64,000 nucleotides of DNA, from the NCBI GenBank assembly GCA_937978655.1, contig CALJUX010000034.1, forward strand, positions 62,001-126,000, in the 5' to 3' direction. Origin of the DNA: an uncultured Chromatiaceae bacterium. Lineage in GTDB: Bacteria > Pseudomonadota > Gammaproteobacteria > Enterobacterales > Alteromonadaceae. Below the pieces are notes generated by a model. It was given only the letters and a program-made list of their open reading frames with translations. It was not told the origin of the DNA and searched no databases. The translations under genes were made by a program, and so were the position numbers. This document shows, piece by piece, positions 26,473 to 35,799 of the stretch (the stretch's first letter is position 1; every line of letters begins with the position of its first letter).

Positions 26473-27324
26473 TTACAGATGTGGCTGTGGTGCCGGCATC
26501 GCGCTGACTGCCGGCGTGATGCTTTCGGCCGGGCCGGCCTGCGCTTGCCAGGCGGGCGTGGCCAGATAACGGTCGCGGATCTGCTGCAGCTGGCCATTGT
26601 GGTACAACTGCTGCCAGGCTGCGGCCAGCCGCAGTAATAACTCGGGGCGCACTGAGGCCCGGCTGAAACCAAAATACACCGGATCAGCATGGACCAGCAG
26701 CAGCGGCCTGAACCTGGTTGGCTGCTGTTTGACCCGCCAGTACCAGGCAAACTCTTCTTCCAGCACCGCCTGTACCCGACCGGATTCCAGTAACGCCAGT
26801 TTGTCCTGATTCGACACCATCGGGTAAAAACGGCGTTGCAGTACTGGGTCATCCCGCAACTGCTGCAATTGCGGACCAAAATAACCGCCATTGAGCACCG
26901 CAATCAGCAGGTTAGCCGGCCACTGCGGCAGATCCGCCAGCCGGCGCAACGGCGGCACTTGCGCCGGATCTGCGATCAGCCACATCCGTTCCTGATGATG
27001 CGGACCAATAAAAGCAATCTCTGTGGCTCTGGTCTGGTTGTAGGTGAGCTGACTGACCACATCAATGTCGCCTTGCTGCAGCAGTTTTAACGCCCGGGCC
27101 CAGGGCGATTTAACAAACTTTACAGTGCAGCCAACCTGCGCCGCCAGCGCCTGGATCATCTGCACATTCAGGCCTGCTGGCTGTTGCGGCGTAAGCACAA
27201 TATGTGGCGGAAACGAGGTATCCAGCGCAAACCGCAGCACACAGGTTGCGGCGCGGCCAGACGAACACAGCAGCATGCTTGCCGCCAGTCCGCACAAAAC
27301 CACAAATTTGCCGCCTGTCACCAT
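26473..27324 (-). CDS. Periplasmic solute-binding protein, family 3 (orphan)
   Basis: A 283-residue SBP_bac_3-type protein with a signal peptide and a first strand LRFALDTSFPPHI followed by GLNVQMIQALAAQVGC. The ATG at 27324 has GAGGA eight bases upstream; an in-frame TTG at 27342 overlaps that site and is rejected. It has no neighbouring transporter subunits. The C-terminus is a proline/alanine-rich tail. Confidence 0.8.
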   Translation of the reverse strand: MVTGGKFVVLCGLAASMLLCSSGRAATCVLRFALDTSFPPHIVLTPQQPAGLNVQMIQALAAQVGCTVKFVKSPWARALKLLQQGDIDVVSQLTYNQTRATEIAFIGPHHQERMWLIADPAQVPPLRRLADLPQWPANLLIAVLNGGYFGPQLQQLRDDPVLQRRFYPMVSNQDKLALLESGRVQAVLEEEFAWYWRVKQQPTRFRPLLLVHADPVYFGFSRASVRPELLLRLAAAWQQLYHNGQLQQIRDRYLATPAWQAQAGPAESITPAVSAMPAPQPHL

Positions 27325-27423
27325 GCCGGAGATCCTCTTCAAGCCCGTTCGCAGCAGCGCTGCTGAGGCAACACTATAGCAGCCCGGACGGTGGCGGTGG
27401 CGAGCAGCCGGATGCGGCCGGAT

Positions 27424-27759
27424 TCAGCAGCGTTTGATGTCGTAGGCCAGTGTGGTCCCGCTCACCTTGTACACCGCATGCTGCCCATTGGGCGCATAAC
27501 ACATGGCTGGACCGATATTATCAACACCCATCACCACTGACACCGCCGGACGGACCTCGTCCTCTGCTTGTAGCGGCTGCTGTTCAGCACCAAACCGTAA
27601 AGTGGCTAAATCCACAGTCCGGCTTTGCAGCACCGGAAAATAATCTGTTGCTCCGGCCTGTGCGCCGTCCGCCCGGTTCAGGGCAAAACTCATCACAAAA
27701 CCACCGTCATTCAGAACCGTGACATATTGCGCGTATAACTTGGGCTCGTTGGTATCCAT
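27424..27759 (-). CDS. Small uncharacterised protein, probably beta-rich
   Basis: A 111-residue protein that I do not recognise. It has no signal peptide or membrane helix. Alternating hydrophobic patterns (YVTVLNDGGFVMSFAL, FPVLQSRTVDLATL) suggest a beta-sandwich, loosely like small secreted or lectin-like folds. Two cysteines lie in the second half, one of them C-terminal. A stand-alone gene. Confidence 0.5.
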   Translation of the reverse strand: MDTNEPKLYAQYVTVLNDGGFVMSFALNRADGAQAGATDYFPVLQSRTVDLATLRFGAEQQPLQAEDEVRPAVSVVMGVDNIGPAMCYAPNGQHAVYKVSGTTLAYDIKRC

Positions 27760-27925
27760 CTTTTAAATCCTTTTATCAGAGCAAAACTTCAGGCCAGCCT
27801 CGGGAGCATGCGCCTGATTCCATTGGGTAAGTTGTGAATTTTACGCAGCAGCCAGGTAACAAACTGCCAGCCTCTCTGTTATAACCGCAAACGCCGGTTC
27901 AAACCAACTGGTTGTACCTATTTTA

Positions 27926-29038
27926 TTAGCTGTGGCCACTATATTCAGGCCTGGCAGTCGCTTTTTGCAACCGGCCCTGACGCCAGCGCCAGCCGAGCCA
28001 CCACAGCAGTAGCGGCAACAAGCCGGTCACGCATAACAACCATAGATACAGCGGCCCGCCCACGGCGGCGACATGCAGCGGATAAATCAGCTGGCTGAGC
28101 TGGTACCCCGGTGCCAGATCTGTGGCGCGTTGCAGCGACAACAGGCGGCCGTCAGGTGCCAGCCGCAGCACAGTGCGGCCATTCGGATGCCATTCTTCGG
28201 GCAGCTGGGCGCGAAATTGCACTGCATCTGTCGGGGATTTGCGAAAACTGGCCAGGCGCAGCGGGGCGTCCGGCAAAACCTTACGGGCGTTGCTCAGCCA
28301 CAGTCCCCAATCGGATGCAGTCAATGTGGTGGCGGCAAACGCCGGTTCCGGCGCCGCCTTTGGCTGAGGCGGGTCTTGCAGTATCCAGCTGAGCAATTGC
28401 TGGGTTTGCGCGTTATAGGCCATCGCTGTGCCGGTGATAATCACCATCAGTAACAACGGCAGGCTGAATACCCCAATCAGATAATGCCATTGCCGGGCAT
28501 TGTGCCAGGCCATTCGCCCGCCCGACAAAACACGGCCACGCGGCGGCAATTTCAGCATGCGCCAACGGCTTGGCCATTGGGTTTTCAGCCCGGCGATCAG
28601 CAACAACAAAGCCGCGATCCCGACGACCCCAAGCAGCTGATGTTTCCAGGATTTGACGAACAGATATAAATGCAGCTGATAACACCAGTCCAGTACATCG
28701 CTGTATGGCGCGCGGCTGAGCAGCAGCTGCGGTGTTTCAGTTGCCGTGGCCGGCACCGCCCAGTATTCCAGCGTGCCGTCGTGGCGCGACAACTCCAGCC
28801 AGGGCCGCTCTTTATTTGGCAACCGGGCAAAACCATATTGGCTTTGCTCCAGGCTATCCAGCACCCGGCCTTGCAGCTGCGGGTCATCGACCAAACTGAT
28901 GTCCAGCTGCGGATACAGCCATTGCAACAGCGGATTTTTAAATAACAAAATGCTGCCGGTCAGACAGACCAGCAGCAACACAGCGCCGAGCCAAAGCCCC
29001 AGCAATCGATGCCAGAAGCGGCTACGCAGCAAGTTCAC
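27926..29038 (-). CDS. PepSY-associated transmembrane protein (siderophore/iron reductase type)
   Basis: A 370-residue protein with four membrane helices in the PepSY_TM arrangement: one at the N-terminus (LLGLWLGAVLLLVCLTGSILLF), two in the middle flanking soluble PepSY-like segments, and one near the C-terminus. Such proteins accompany TonB receptors and are thought to reduce or release iron from siderophores at the inner membrane. It lies 17 bases downstream of the TonB receptor gene on the same strand, so the two form an operon. Confidence 0.82.
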   Translation of the reverse strand: MNLLRSRFWHRLLGLWLGAVLLLVCLTGSILLFKNPLLQWLYPQLDISLVDDPQLQGRVLDSLEQSQYGFARLPNKERPWLELSRHDGTLEYWAVPATATETPQLLLSRAPYSDVLDWCYQLHLYLFVKSWKHQLLGVVGIAALLLLIAGLKTQWPSRWRMLKLPPRGRVLSGGRMAWHNARQWHYLIGVFSLPLLLMVIITGTAMAYNAQTQQLLSWILQDPPQPKAAPEPAFAATTLTASDWGLWLSNARKVLPDAPLRLASFRKSPTDAVQFRAQLPEEWHPNGRTVLRLAPDGRLLSLQRATDLAPGYQLSQLIYPLHVAAVGGPLYLWLLCVTGLLPLLLWWLGWRWRQGRLQKATARPEYSGHS

Positions 29039-29055
29039 AGCAGCACAGCGCCCAA

Positions 29056-31158
29056 TTAAAAACCATATTGCCAGCTCAGCTGTAACATACGGCCGAGGCC
29101 GGCAAAATAGGTGCTGTTGGCAGGCGTAGTCTGGGCGTAATAAGTGATGTACTGCTTGTCGAGCAGGTTCTCGATGCCTAAGGTCCAGACGCCGTTGGCG
29201 CCGCTGTCAAACCGCACTGAACCGTCCAGCGTCTGATAACCGTCAAACGCAGTGCCGTCGTTAAAACTTAAATCAAAATAACGGCTGACCTGCAGGCGGC
29301 TCGACACACCGTCAGTCCACTCCTGCAACCAATACAGGTTGACGCGCTCCGGCGCGATATTGACGCCGCCTAAATCGCGGTCAGTGCGGCCGTCATTGTT
29401 GCTGTCGTATTGGCCTTGGCTTCGGGCATAACTGAAGCCCAGGCTGCCGGTATTGCTGTAGTTCCATTCACCGTCGGCTTCAAAGCCGGCGATTTCGGTT
29501 TTCTCCCGCATCACGCTGTAAATGCCGTCTTTGTCGGCTTGCAGGCGCGAACCTAAGTCCGAATCCGAAGTGAAATAACTCAGCTGCAGGCGGTAGTCTT
29601 CAGTGTTGTATTCCAGACCGAGTTCGGCGTTGTCTGACACCACCGGCTGCAAGTTCAGGAACTGCGCCACCGACTGATTCGGTTTGTTAATGGCGCGCAG
29701 CACGCGGCCGACGTCCGGCATACCAAAACCTTCGTTGTAGCTGGCGTACAACCGCAGTTCCGGCGTCAGCTGATGCACCACACCAAAGTTATGCAGCAGT
29801 TCGTTAAAGCTCGGCTCGCCGCCTTTGACAAAAGAGCTTTTGCTGGAATATAAAGTAGTGAAATCATCGACTTGCAGCTGACCGTATTCATAACGCGCGC
29901 CGGCGCTGAAAGTCCAGCCGGCCAGGCCGTCGTAACGCAGCTGGGCAAATGGTGCATAGTTGGTAAATTCAGTTTCCGGCACCCAGTTGCGGTCGGTCAT
30001 CACCAGTTCCTGATAGGTCAAATCCTGCAACCAGTCGAGGCCGGTGCTTAAATCAAAGTCGGTACCGAGCAAGTCAGTGCCAAACCAGGTGGCACGCGCG
30101 CCAACTTTTTCCGACACGTTCTGCGACTGGTCAAATAAATTGGCGCCGTATTTTGGGTCCTGGAAAGTGGCTGCACTGCTGCCACCAAACATCGAACTGA
30201 AATCCTGCGCAAACAGCTGGAGACTGAGGCTGCCACCCCACACTTGCTGATGCTGATAATCCAGCGACGCCGACGTCACTTTATTCTGCGCACCATAACC
30301 CGGTGTTTTACCTGGCACTGAGGTGGTCGGAATGCCCTCTGCCGGTTTGCCGTCGACCGGTTTGTAGTCGTTATTGCCTTCCAGGTCGAAGTGATTGACC
30401 ATCAGCTGAATACTTTGCAGCTCACTGAATTGCCATTTGGTTTTTAAAAATACATCAACACTGGCCGAATCCATCGTATCGCCCTGCGTGGTGTCGACGC
30501 CAATAGGCGTACCGTTGCCATCCAGATACAAACCGGTTTTGTTATAGGCGATGCCGCTGACCAGCGACACTTCGTCAAATTGTTTAGAAAACAAATAGCT
30601 GCCGCGATAACTCTGAGTATCAGCACCGCCGGTGGTGGGGACAGAACCCGCCAGTTTCAGCTGATGGCTTTGTTCGCCCGGCGTTTTGGTGATGATATTA
30701 ATAATGCCGCCGCTGGCGCCCATGCCCTGAATAGCGTTGGCACCACGAATAATTTCGATGCGTTCAATCATCGCCGGGTCAATGGTATTGCCGTCGCGTG
30801 AGCCGTTACGCAGTGGCGTTGATTGCGGCACACCGTCAATCATATAGAGCGGCTCGCGGCCACGCAGCGTCTCGCCGTTGGCGGTCAGCTTCTGCCGGCT
30901 GGGTGAAAAAGCCGGGATTAAATTACCCAGAATTTGGGATAAATCCTGCGTCACAGCCAGTTGCGATTTCAGCTGTTCCTGATCAATCACTGTGATGGTG
31001 GCCGGCACTGTACTGACCGGATAAGCCGCCCGAATAGACGACACCTGAATACGTTCAATTTCCGCCGTATCGCCAGCCGCCGCGGTTGCAGCAGTGGCCC
31101 CTTGCGCGCAGATTCCTGCGCTTGTCAGCGCCAGTAACAGTTTTGCCAGTTTCATCAC
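29056..31158 (-). CDS. TonB-dependent outer-membrane receptor, siderophore type
   Basis: A 700-residue receptor with a signal peptide (ALTSAGICAQGATA). Its plug domain contains ITVIDQEQL, RGREPLYMIDGVPQ and IERIEIIRGANAIQGMGASGGIINIITK. A 22-strand-type barrel follows and ends in the terminal phenylalanine (QLSWQYGF) required for Bam insertion. It imports a ferric siderophore or similar ligand using TonB energy. The downstream PepSY protein and the Fur-like site upstream support an iron role. The ligand is unknown. Confidence 0.9.
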   Translation of the reverse strand: MMKLAKLLLALTSAGICAQGATAATAAAGDTAEIERIQVSSIRAAYPVSTVPATITVIDQEQLKSQLAVTQDLSQILGNLIPAFSPSRQKLTANGETLRGREPLYMIDGVPQSTPLRNGSRDGNTIDPAMIERIEIIRGANAIQGMGASGGIINIITKTPGEQSHQLKLAGSVPTTGGADTQSYRGSYLFSKQFDEVSLVSGIAYNKTGLYLDGNGTPIGVDTTQGDTMDSASVDVFLKTKWQFSELQSIQLMVNHFDLEGNNDYKPVDGKPAEGIPTTSVPGKTPGYGAQNKVTSASLDYQHQQVWGGSLSLQLFAQDFSSMFGGSSAATFQDPKYGANLFDQSQNVSEKVGARATWFGTDLLGTDFDLSTGLDWLQDLTYQELVMTDRNWVPETEFTNYAPFAQLRYDGLAGWTFSAGARYEYGQLQVDDFTTLYSSKSSFVKGGEPSFNELLHNFGVVHQLTPELRLYASYNEGFGMPDVGRVLRAINKPNQSVAQFLNLQPVVSDNAELGLEYNTEDYRLQLSYFTSDSDLGSRLQADKDGIYSVMREKTEIAGFEADGEWNYSNTGSLGFSYARSQGQYDSNNDGRTDRDLGGVNIAPERVNLYWLQEWTDGVSSRLQVSRYFDLSFNDGTAFDGYQTLDGSVRFDSGANGVWTLGIENLLDKQYITYYAQTTPANSTYFAGLGRMLQLSWQYGF

Positions 31159-31170
31159 AATTCTCAGCGT

Positions 31171-31192
31171 TAATAAAAATCGTTCGCATTTA
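31171..31192 (-). promoter_or_regulatory. Candidate Fur box upstream of the TonB receptor
   Basis: About 15-35 bases before the receptor start, the minus strand carries an AAATGCGAACGATTTTTATTA-like sequence. It resembles the imperfect palindromic Fur sites (NATA/TAT arrays) seen before iron-uptake genes in this group. The match is only partial. Confidence 0.35.
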
Positions 31193-31362
31193 TATAGATG
31201 CCACGTGCATTAGTCAATATGGATATAACGGAATAGCAGCGACTATCACCAATGGGAGATGTTGCTGTAATGAAGTAACGCCAACAAAACCTATACGCCA
31301 AAGCAGCACTGACTTAGAATCAAATAATTGCGGCTCTTTCGACAACCCCAAAGACAGCACTG

Positions 31363-31791
31363 ATGAATAGCGATATCCGCTGGCAACAACGCCTGGCAAA
31401 TTTTACCAAAGCATTAGCAGAACTAACCGAAGCGGTGGCACTGGCCGGCAGCCGTCCTTTGAGTAAGCTAGAACAACAAGGGCTAATCCAGGCCTTTGAA
31501 TACAACTACGAACTGGCCTGGAACTGCATCAAAGATTTTTACGAGTTTCAGGGCGAAACTGATATTCAGGGTTCCCGCGATGCGATCCGGCTGGCGTTTT
31601 CCCGCGGTCTGCTGGCCGATGGTGAATTGTGGATGCAGATGATTAAAAGCCGCGCCTTAACTTCACATACTTACAATCAGGAAACTGCCAACGCAGTCGC
31701 GGCCGCGATTTTGCACCAGTTTTACCCGGCATTTGTCGGGTTACAGCAAAAACTTGCCACGCATCAGCAGCCTGACACAGGTGATTTATGA
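31363..31791 (+). CDS. Nucleotidyltransferase substrate-binding protein, HI0074 family
   Basis: A 142-residue all-helical protein of the HI0074 (HEPN-related) family, recognised by RWQQRLANFTKAL near the start, LIQAFEYNYELAWNCIKDF and SRDAIRLAFSRGL. Such proteins bind a minimal nucleotidyltransferase partner. The pair behaves like a toxin-antitoxin or stress module in related HEPN/MNT systems, although the HI0074 branch lacks a clear RNase motif and its role is unsettled. It overlaps the downstream partner by four bases (ATGA). Confidence 0.85.
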   Translation: MNSDIRWQQRLANFTKALAELTEAVALAGSRPLSKLEQQGLIQAFEYNYELAWNCIKDFYEFQGETDIQGSRDAIRLAFSRGLLADGELWMQMIKSRALTSHTYNQETANAVAAAILHQFYPAFVGLQQKLATHQQPDTGDL

Positions 31792-32099
31792 CCGGCCAGT
31801 TTGGCCTGAGCGGACCACAGCTCGCGGCTATCCGGCAAATTTTCAGCCATTTCTCTGATATTCAAAGCGTGACCCTCTATGGCTCGCGTGCTATGGATCG
31901 CTACAAGCCAGGCTCTGATATCGACCTGATGGTCAGCGGCACCGATTTCAGCCATCAGCAGTTGTTAAAGCTGATGACCGAGCTGGATGATTTACTGCTG
32001 CCTTGGCGTTTTGACCTCTGCCGGCAGCAGGACATCAGCAACCCGGAGTTACTGCAACACATTAACCGGGTTGGTTGTCTGTTTTATCAAAAAGCGTAG
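31788..32099 (+). CDS. Minimal nucleotidyltransferase, HI0073/MNT family
   Basis: A 103-residue MNT-type nucleotidyltransferase. The polymerase-beta-fold motif GSRAMDRYKPGSDIDLMV is complete (GS...DxD), with a later Asp in PWRFDLC. In related systems the MNT protein modifies its HEPN partner with AMP residues. It is coupled to the HI0074-type gene just upstream. Confidence 0.88.
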   Translation: MTGQFGLSGPQLAAIRQIFSHFSDIQSVTLYGSRAMDRYKPGSDIDLMVSGTDFSHQQLLKLMTELDDLLLPWRFDLCRQQDISNPELLQHINRVGCLFYQKA

Positions 32100-32232
32100 G
32101 TCGCGATAACACCGCCGCTGGCGATCACTGCCCAGTCGCCAGCGCTGCACTTGAATTTCTCTCAAGCACAATAGCCGATTATTCATTATTCATTCCGGCA
32201 TTCGCCGTATACAGTTCTCTCAATAGAAATTT

Positions 32233-32248
32233 AGACGCTTAGCCGTCC
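32233..32248. promoter_or_regulatory. Candidate MetJ operator (two tandem met boxes)
   Basis: Two adjacent 8-base units, AGACGCTT and AGCCGTCC, each match the met-box consensus AGACGTCT at six of eight positions by my count. They lie 42 bases upstream of the mesX start, where MetJ would repress when S-adenosylmethionine is plentiful. MetJ needs tandem 8-mers, which this site provides. Confidence 0.5.
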
Positions 32249-32289
32249 AAATAAATGCTGCAACACTGCAGCAAACAGGAGAACAGCTC

Positions 32290-33297
32290 ATGGCCACGCA
32301 GATCCACACCGTAACCGACTTAACCTTTGCCATTCAGCGCCAGCCGTTTAATGAAGATTATCAGCCGGCCGACCATACGCGGCTGACCACCAACTTCGCC
32401 AATCTGGCGCGGGGCGAGGCGCGGCAGCAGAATCTGCGCAATACGCTGGCGATGATCAATCAGCGCTTTAACTCACTGGCGCATTGGGACAACCCAACCG
32501 GCGACCGCTACAGCGTGGAACTGGAGATCGTGTCGGTGGATATTCAGCTGGACACTGGCGCCGGTCAGGCGGCAGGCCAGGCGTTTCCATCGATTGAAGT
32601 GCTGAAAACCACCATCCTGGATCATCAGAGCGGCGAGCGGATTGACGGCCTGGCCGGCAACAATTTTTCTTCGTACGTGCGGGATTATGACTTCAGTGTG
32701 TTGCTGCCGGAACATAACAAAAACCAGCCGCAGTTCAGTATTCCGGCCGATTTTGGTGACTTACACGGCCGTTTATTCCAGCACTTTGTCCGCTCAGCAG
32801 CCTATCAGCAGCAGTTCAACAAGCCGCCGGTGATTTGTTTAAGTGTGTCGGATAACAAAATCTATCAGCGCACCGCCAACTTTCATCCGGTGTTGGGGGT
32901 GGAATATCTGCCGAATGACACCTCGTTAACCGAGCAATATTTTAAAAAAATGGGCCTGAATGTGCGTTATTTCATGCCGCATAACAGCGTCGCGCCGCTG
33001 GCGTTTTATTTCTTTGGCGACCTGCTGAACGACTACAGCAATCTGGAGCTGATCGCCACCATCAGCACCATGGAAACCTTCCAGAAGATTTACCGGCCGG
33101 AGATTTACAACGCCCACGCCGTGGCCGGGCAAAGTTATCAGCCGAAGCTCAACAGCCAGGCGCATTCTTTTACCCGCATTGTGTACGACCGCGAAGAGCG
33201 CAGTCAGCTGGCGGTGAAACAAGGCAAGTTTGCCGAGCAGCATTTTGTAAAACCCTATAAAACCCTGCTGGAACAATGGGCTGCCAGCTGCGCTTAA
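32290..33297 (+). CDS. mesX: MesX (DUF1852) protein, partner of folate-independent methionine synthase
   Basis: A 335-residue protein of the DUF1852 family, recognised by its context and the starting region THTVTDLTFAIQRQPFNEDYQP-like segment, with no known catalytic motif. Members are almost always next to a short MetE-like synthase. They are reported as MesX, required for MesD to make methionine with a non-folate methyl donor under oxic conditions. A CAGGAG site precedes the ATG. The MesD gene follows 31 bases later. A MetJ-like box upstream suggests methionine control. Confidence 0.82.
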   Translation: MATQIHTVTDLTFAIQRQPFNEDYQPADHTRLTTNFANLARGEARQQNLRNTLAMINQRFNSLAHWDNPTGDRYSVELEIVSVDIQLDTGAGQAAGQAFPSIEVLKTTILDHQSGERIDGLAGNNFSSYVRDYDFSVLLPEHNKNQPQFSIPADFGDLHGRLFQHFVRSAAYQQQFNKPPVICLSVSDNKIYQRTANFHPVLGVEYLPNDTSLTEQYFKKMGLNVRYFMPHNSVAPLAFYFFGDLLNDYSNLELIATISTMETFQKIYRPEIYNAHAVAGQSYQPKLNSQAHSFTRIVYDREERSQLAVKQGKFAEQHFVKPYKTLLEQWAASCA

Positions 33298-33328
33298 CTT
33301 CCGGTTTCTTTATTAAAAGGCATTGATC

Positions 33329-34378
33329 ATGAGCATTTTATTACCCACTTCCACCGCCGGCAGCCTGCCAAAACCCAGCTGGCTGGCTGAACCTGAAACC
33401 CTGTGGTCGCCGTGGAAACTGCAAGGCGACCAGCTGGATGCCGGCAAACAGGACGCGCTGCGCCTGGCGCTGCACGAGCAACAACAGGCTGGCATTGATA
33501 TCGTCAGTGACGGCGAGCAAAGCCGGCAGCATTTTGTCACCACTTTTATTGAGCATTTAGCCGGCGTTGATTTCGAGAAGCGCCAGACCGTGCGCATCCG
33601 CAACCGTTATGACGCCAGCGTGCCGACTGTTGTCGGACCTGTTGCCCGCACCAAACCGGTGTTTGTCGAAGACGCGAAGTTTTTACGCAGCCAAACCAAG
33701 CAGCCGATCAAATGGGCACTGCCAGGCCCGATGACGATGATCGACACTTTATATGACGCGCACTATCAAAGCCGCAAGGAATTAGCCTTTGAGTTCGCCA
33801 AAATCCTCAATGCCGAAGCCCACGAATTAGCCGCCGCCGGCGTTGATATCATTCAGTTTGATGAGCCGGCGTTTAATGTGTTTTTTGATGAAGTGAACGA
33901 CTGGGGCATCGCCGCGCTGGAGCGCGCCATCGAAGGGCTGCCGTGCCAGACTGCGGTGCATATCTGTTACGGCTACGGCATCAAAGCCAATACCGACTGG
34001 AAACAAACCCTCGGCAGCGAATGGCGCCAATACGAAGCGATTTTCCCGAAACTGCAGCAATCCGGCATCGATATCGTTTCGCTGGAATGTCACAACTCAC
34101 GGGTGCCGCTGGAACTGCTGGCGCTGTTGCGCGGTAAAAAAGTGATGGTCGGTGCTATTGATGTGGCAAACCATGCCATTGAAACGCCAGAAGAAGTAGC
34201 GGCGACGCTCAGACAAGCCTTGCAGTATGTCGACGCCGACAAACTCTACCCCTGCACCAACTGCGGTATGGCGCCGCTGCCACGCACAGTCGCCAGCGGC
34301 AAACTGCGCGCACTGCAGGCTGGGGCTGAATTGGTGCGGCAGGAGTTGCGGCGAGAGTTGTTACAGCCGGCCGAATAG
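33329..34378 (+). CDS. mesD: Short MetE-like methionine synthase MesD
   Basis: A 349-residue protein equivalent to only the C-terminal catalytic half of cobalamin-independent methionine synthase; the N-terminal folate-associated half is absent. Zinc ligands correspond to the HxC of VHICYG, the Glu of LECHNS and the Cys of CTNCGM. Paired with DUF1852 it fits MesD, which methylates homocysteine using a donor other than methyl-folate. ATG 33329 is chosen over an in-frame TTG six bases earlier because AAAAGG lies at proper spacing. Confidence 0.87.
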   Translation: MSILLPTSTAGSLPKPSWLAEPETLWSPWKLQGDQLDAGKQDALRLALHEQQQAGIDIVSDGEQSRQHFVTTFIEHLAGVDFEKRQTVRIRNRYDASVPTVVGPVARTKPVFVEDAKFLRSQTKQPIKWALPGPMTMIDTLYDAHYQSRKELAFEFAKILNAEAHELAAAGVDIIQFDEPAFNVFFDEVNDWGIAALERAIEGLPCQTAVHICYGYGIKANTDWKQTLGSEWRQYEAIFPKLQQSGIDIVSLECHNSRVPLELLALLRGKKVMVGAIDVANHAIETPEEVAATLRQALQYVDADKLYPCTNCGMAPLPRTVASGKLRALQAGAELVRQELRRELLQPAE

Positions 34379-34405
34379 CTTTGCAAGGTGCAGCGCGGGC
34401 GGTGA

Positions 34406-34744
34406 CTACCAACCACCGCCCGACTTTTTGATCACCAGACTGCTGGCATCGGCAGCGCTGTCCGTTTTAGTGGGTTCCAGACCATGTTTGCGGTCTTTGG
34501 CTTTTTCGATGGCTTCGTTCATTTGTTTCACCACCGGGTCTTTCTTGTTAAACGCATCAGTCTGACGCTGTTCAGCCTGCAGTTTTTTCTGCAACTTGGC
34601 CCCCGCCACCACATAAGACGCAGCATCCACCACCTCATTGCCGGTATCCAGCGTGACAGCCGTTTCATCACCAACCTTGTGGATAGTACAAGCGCTGAAA
34701 CAGAGCGGGGTTAACAACAGGCAACAGCGGAAGAATGTAGGCAT
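34406..34744 (-). CDS. Small lipoprotein of unknown function
   Basis: A 112-residue lipoprotein with a signal peptide ending in FSAC (Cys19), then a charged helical region (AKLQKKLQAEQRQTDAFNKKDP) and a glycine-rich C-terminus. Likely attached to the outer or inner membrane facing the periplasm. Unrecognised; transcribed convergent to mesD. Confidence 0.7.
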   Translation of the reverse strand: MPTFFRCCLLLTPLCFSACTIHKVGDETAVTLDTGNEVVDAASYVVAGAKLQKKLQAEQRQTDAFNKKDPVVKQMNEAIEKAKDRKHGLEPTKTDSAADASSLVIKKSGGGW

Positions 34745-34883
34745 AACAGGTCCGAATTGTGAAAAATATGAAAATAATCGCTTGAAAATGAATGATATCT
34801 GAACATGAAGCCTGTAGCCGGGCAGAGTGAAACCTTGCTATTGCCTGCCATATCCTGTGCGGCTAACATCCCATTCAGAACTC

Positions 34884-35093
34884 ATGGCGTATTCCGATGA
34901 AATCTTCAGCTACTACTGCGAGGATTTGTCTGAAGCCGGGTCCTTAGAAAATGAACTGGTTCAGGATGCGGTGATGCGCAATGCATTGGCACATGGCTAT
35001 TTCAAACTGGATGACGCGCTGGTGTGGACCACCATCCAGTCAGATTTACCAATGCTGTATGAGCAAATCAAAGCGGCGGAAGCACAGTGCTGA
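34884..35093 (+). CDS. Possible small protein of unknown function
   Basis: A 69-residue acidic, helical frame (MAYSDEIFSYYCEDLSE start). There is no recognisable ribosome site, and the frame extends upstream to a GTG at 34827. It precedes the secreted protein by 41 bases on the same strand. Amino-acid composition looks protein-like, but the evidence is thin. Confidence 0.4.
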   Translation: MAYSDEIFSYYCEDLSEAGSLENELVQDAVMRNALAHGYFKLDDALVWTTIQSDLPMLYEQIKAAEAQC

Positions 35094-35133
35094 ACGACTC
35101 TCAAGTCACACCATAACAATCAGGATGATAAGC

Positions 35134-35604
35134 ATGAAAACATACAAAGGAATGTTGGCCCTGTTAGCCCTGCAGTTTGGAGCCAGCGCCAGCGCCGCCG
35201 ATGCGCGCACCCAGTGTGGGCAACAAGCCGATTTGGTCGAAGTGATGCTGACCGTACGCGCCGACGGCTTCCCGCGTCAGGGTGTTGAAGCCGAACTGCA
35301 AAAACGCTACGCCACCGCACCCAGCGGCTACTGGCAACAAGCCGTACCGCAACACTTACTGAAATTCGCCTATAAAACCGATGGCCTGAAACCCGTCGCC
35401 GCCCGCGAGTACTTTTTTAACCTCTGTCTGACCGAAGCCGGTGACATCCACTCCGACAACACCACCGCTGCACTATTCGCCGTCGCCAAAGACTGCGAAC
35501 AACAATTCGGCAGCGACAAAACCAAAATCAAAGCCTGTGTTGACCAGGCGATAATGCCGATTATTACTGAAGCCTGGAACGCTAAAAACAAAGGGACGAA
35601 GTAA
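35134..35604 (+). CDS. Small exported protein of unknown function
   Basis: A 156-residue protein with a signal peptide (GMLALLALQFGASASA, cleavage before ADA) and a mature part with several cysteines (TQCGQ, FNLCL, KDCEQ, KACVD) likely to form disulfides in the periplasm. The ATG at 35134 has a CAGGAT-type site; the frame is open further upstream, but that part is Cys/Trp-rich shadow sequence. Unrecognised family. Confidence 0.65.
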   Translation: MKTYKGMLALLALQFGASASAADARTQCGQQADLVEVMLTVRADGFPRQGVEAELQKRYATAPSGYWQQAVPQHLLKFAYKTDGLKPVAAREYFFNLCLTEAGDIHSDNTTAALFAVAKDCEQQFGSDKTKIKACVDQAIMPIITEAWNAKNKGTK

Positions 35605-35799
35605 CGGGTTTTTGCGCGCATTAACGCCATTTTCACGGCGAACATCGCGCAATCTGCTTCGATATCCGGTGTCGGCTACCCAAACATCCGTCCCCAAAAA
35701 AATGACTTGTCAGCCAGCAAGCGCTGTTTTACTGTGAATAAATAGTGACAAGGATAACCGCCACCCGAGCGGGCCCGCAAGTCAATCAGGAGGACATGG

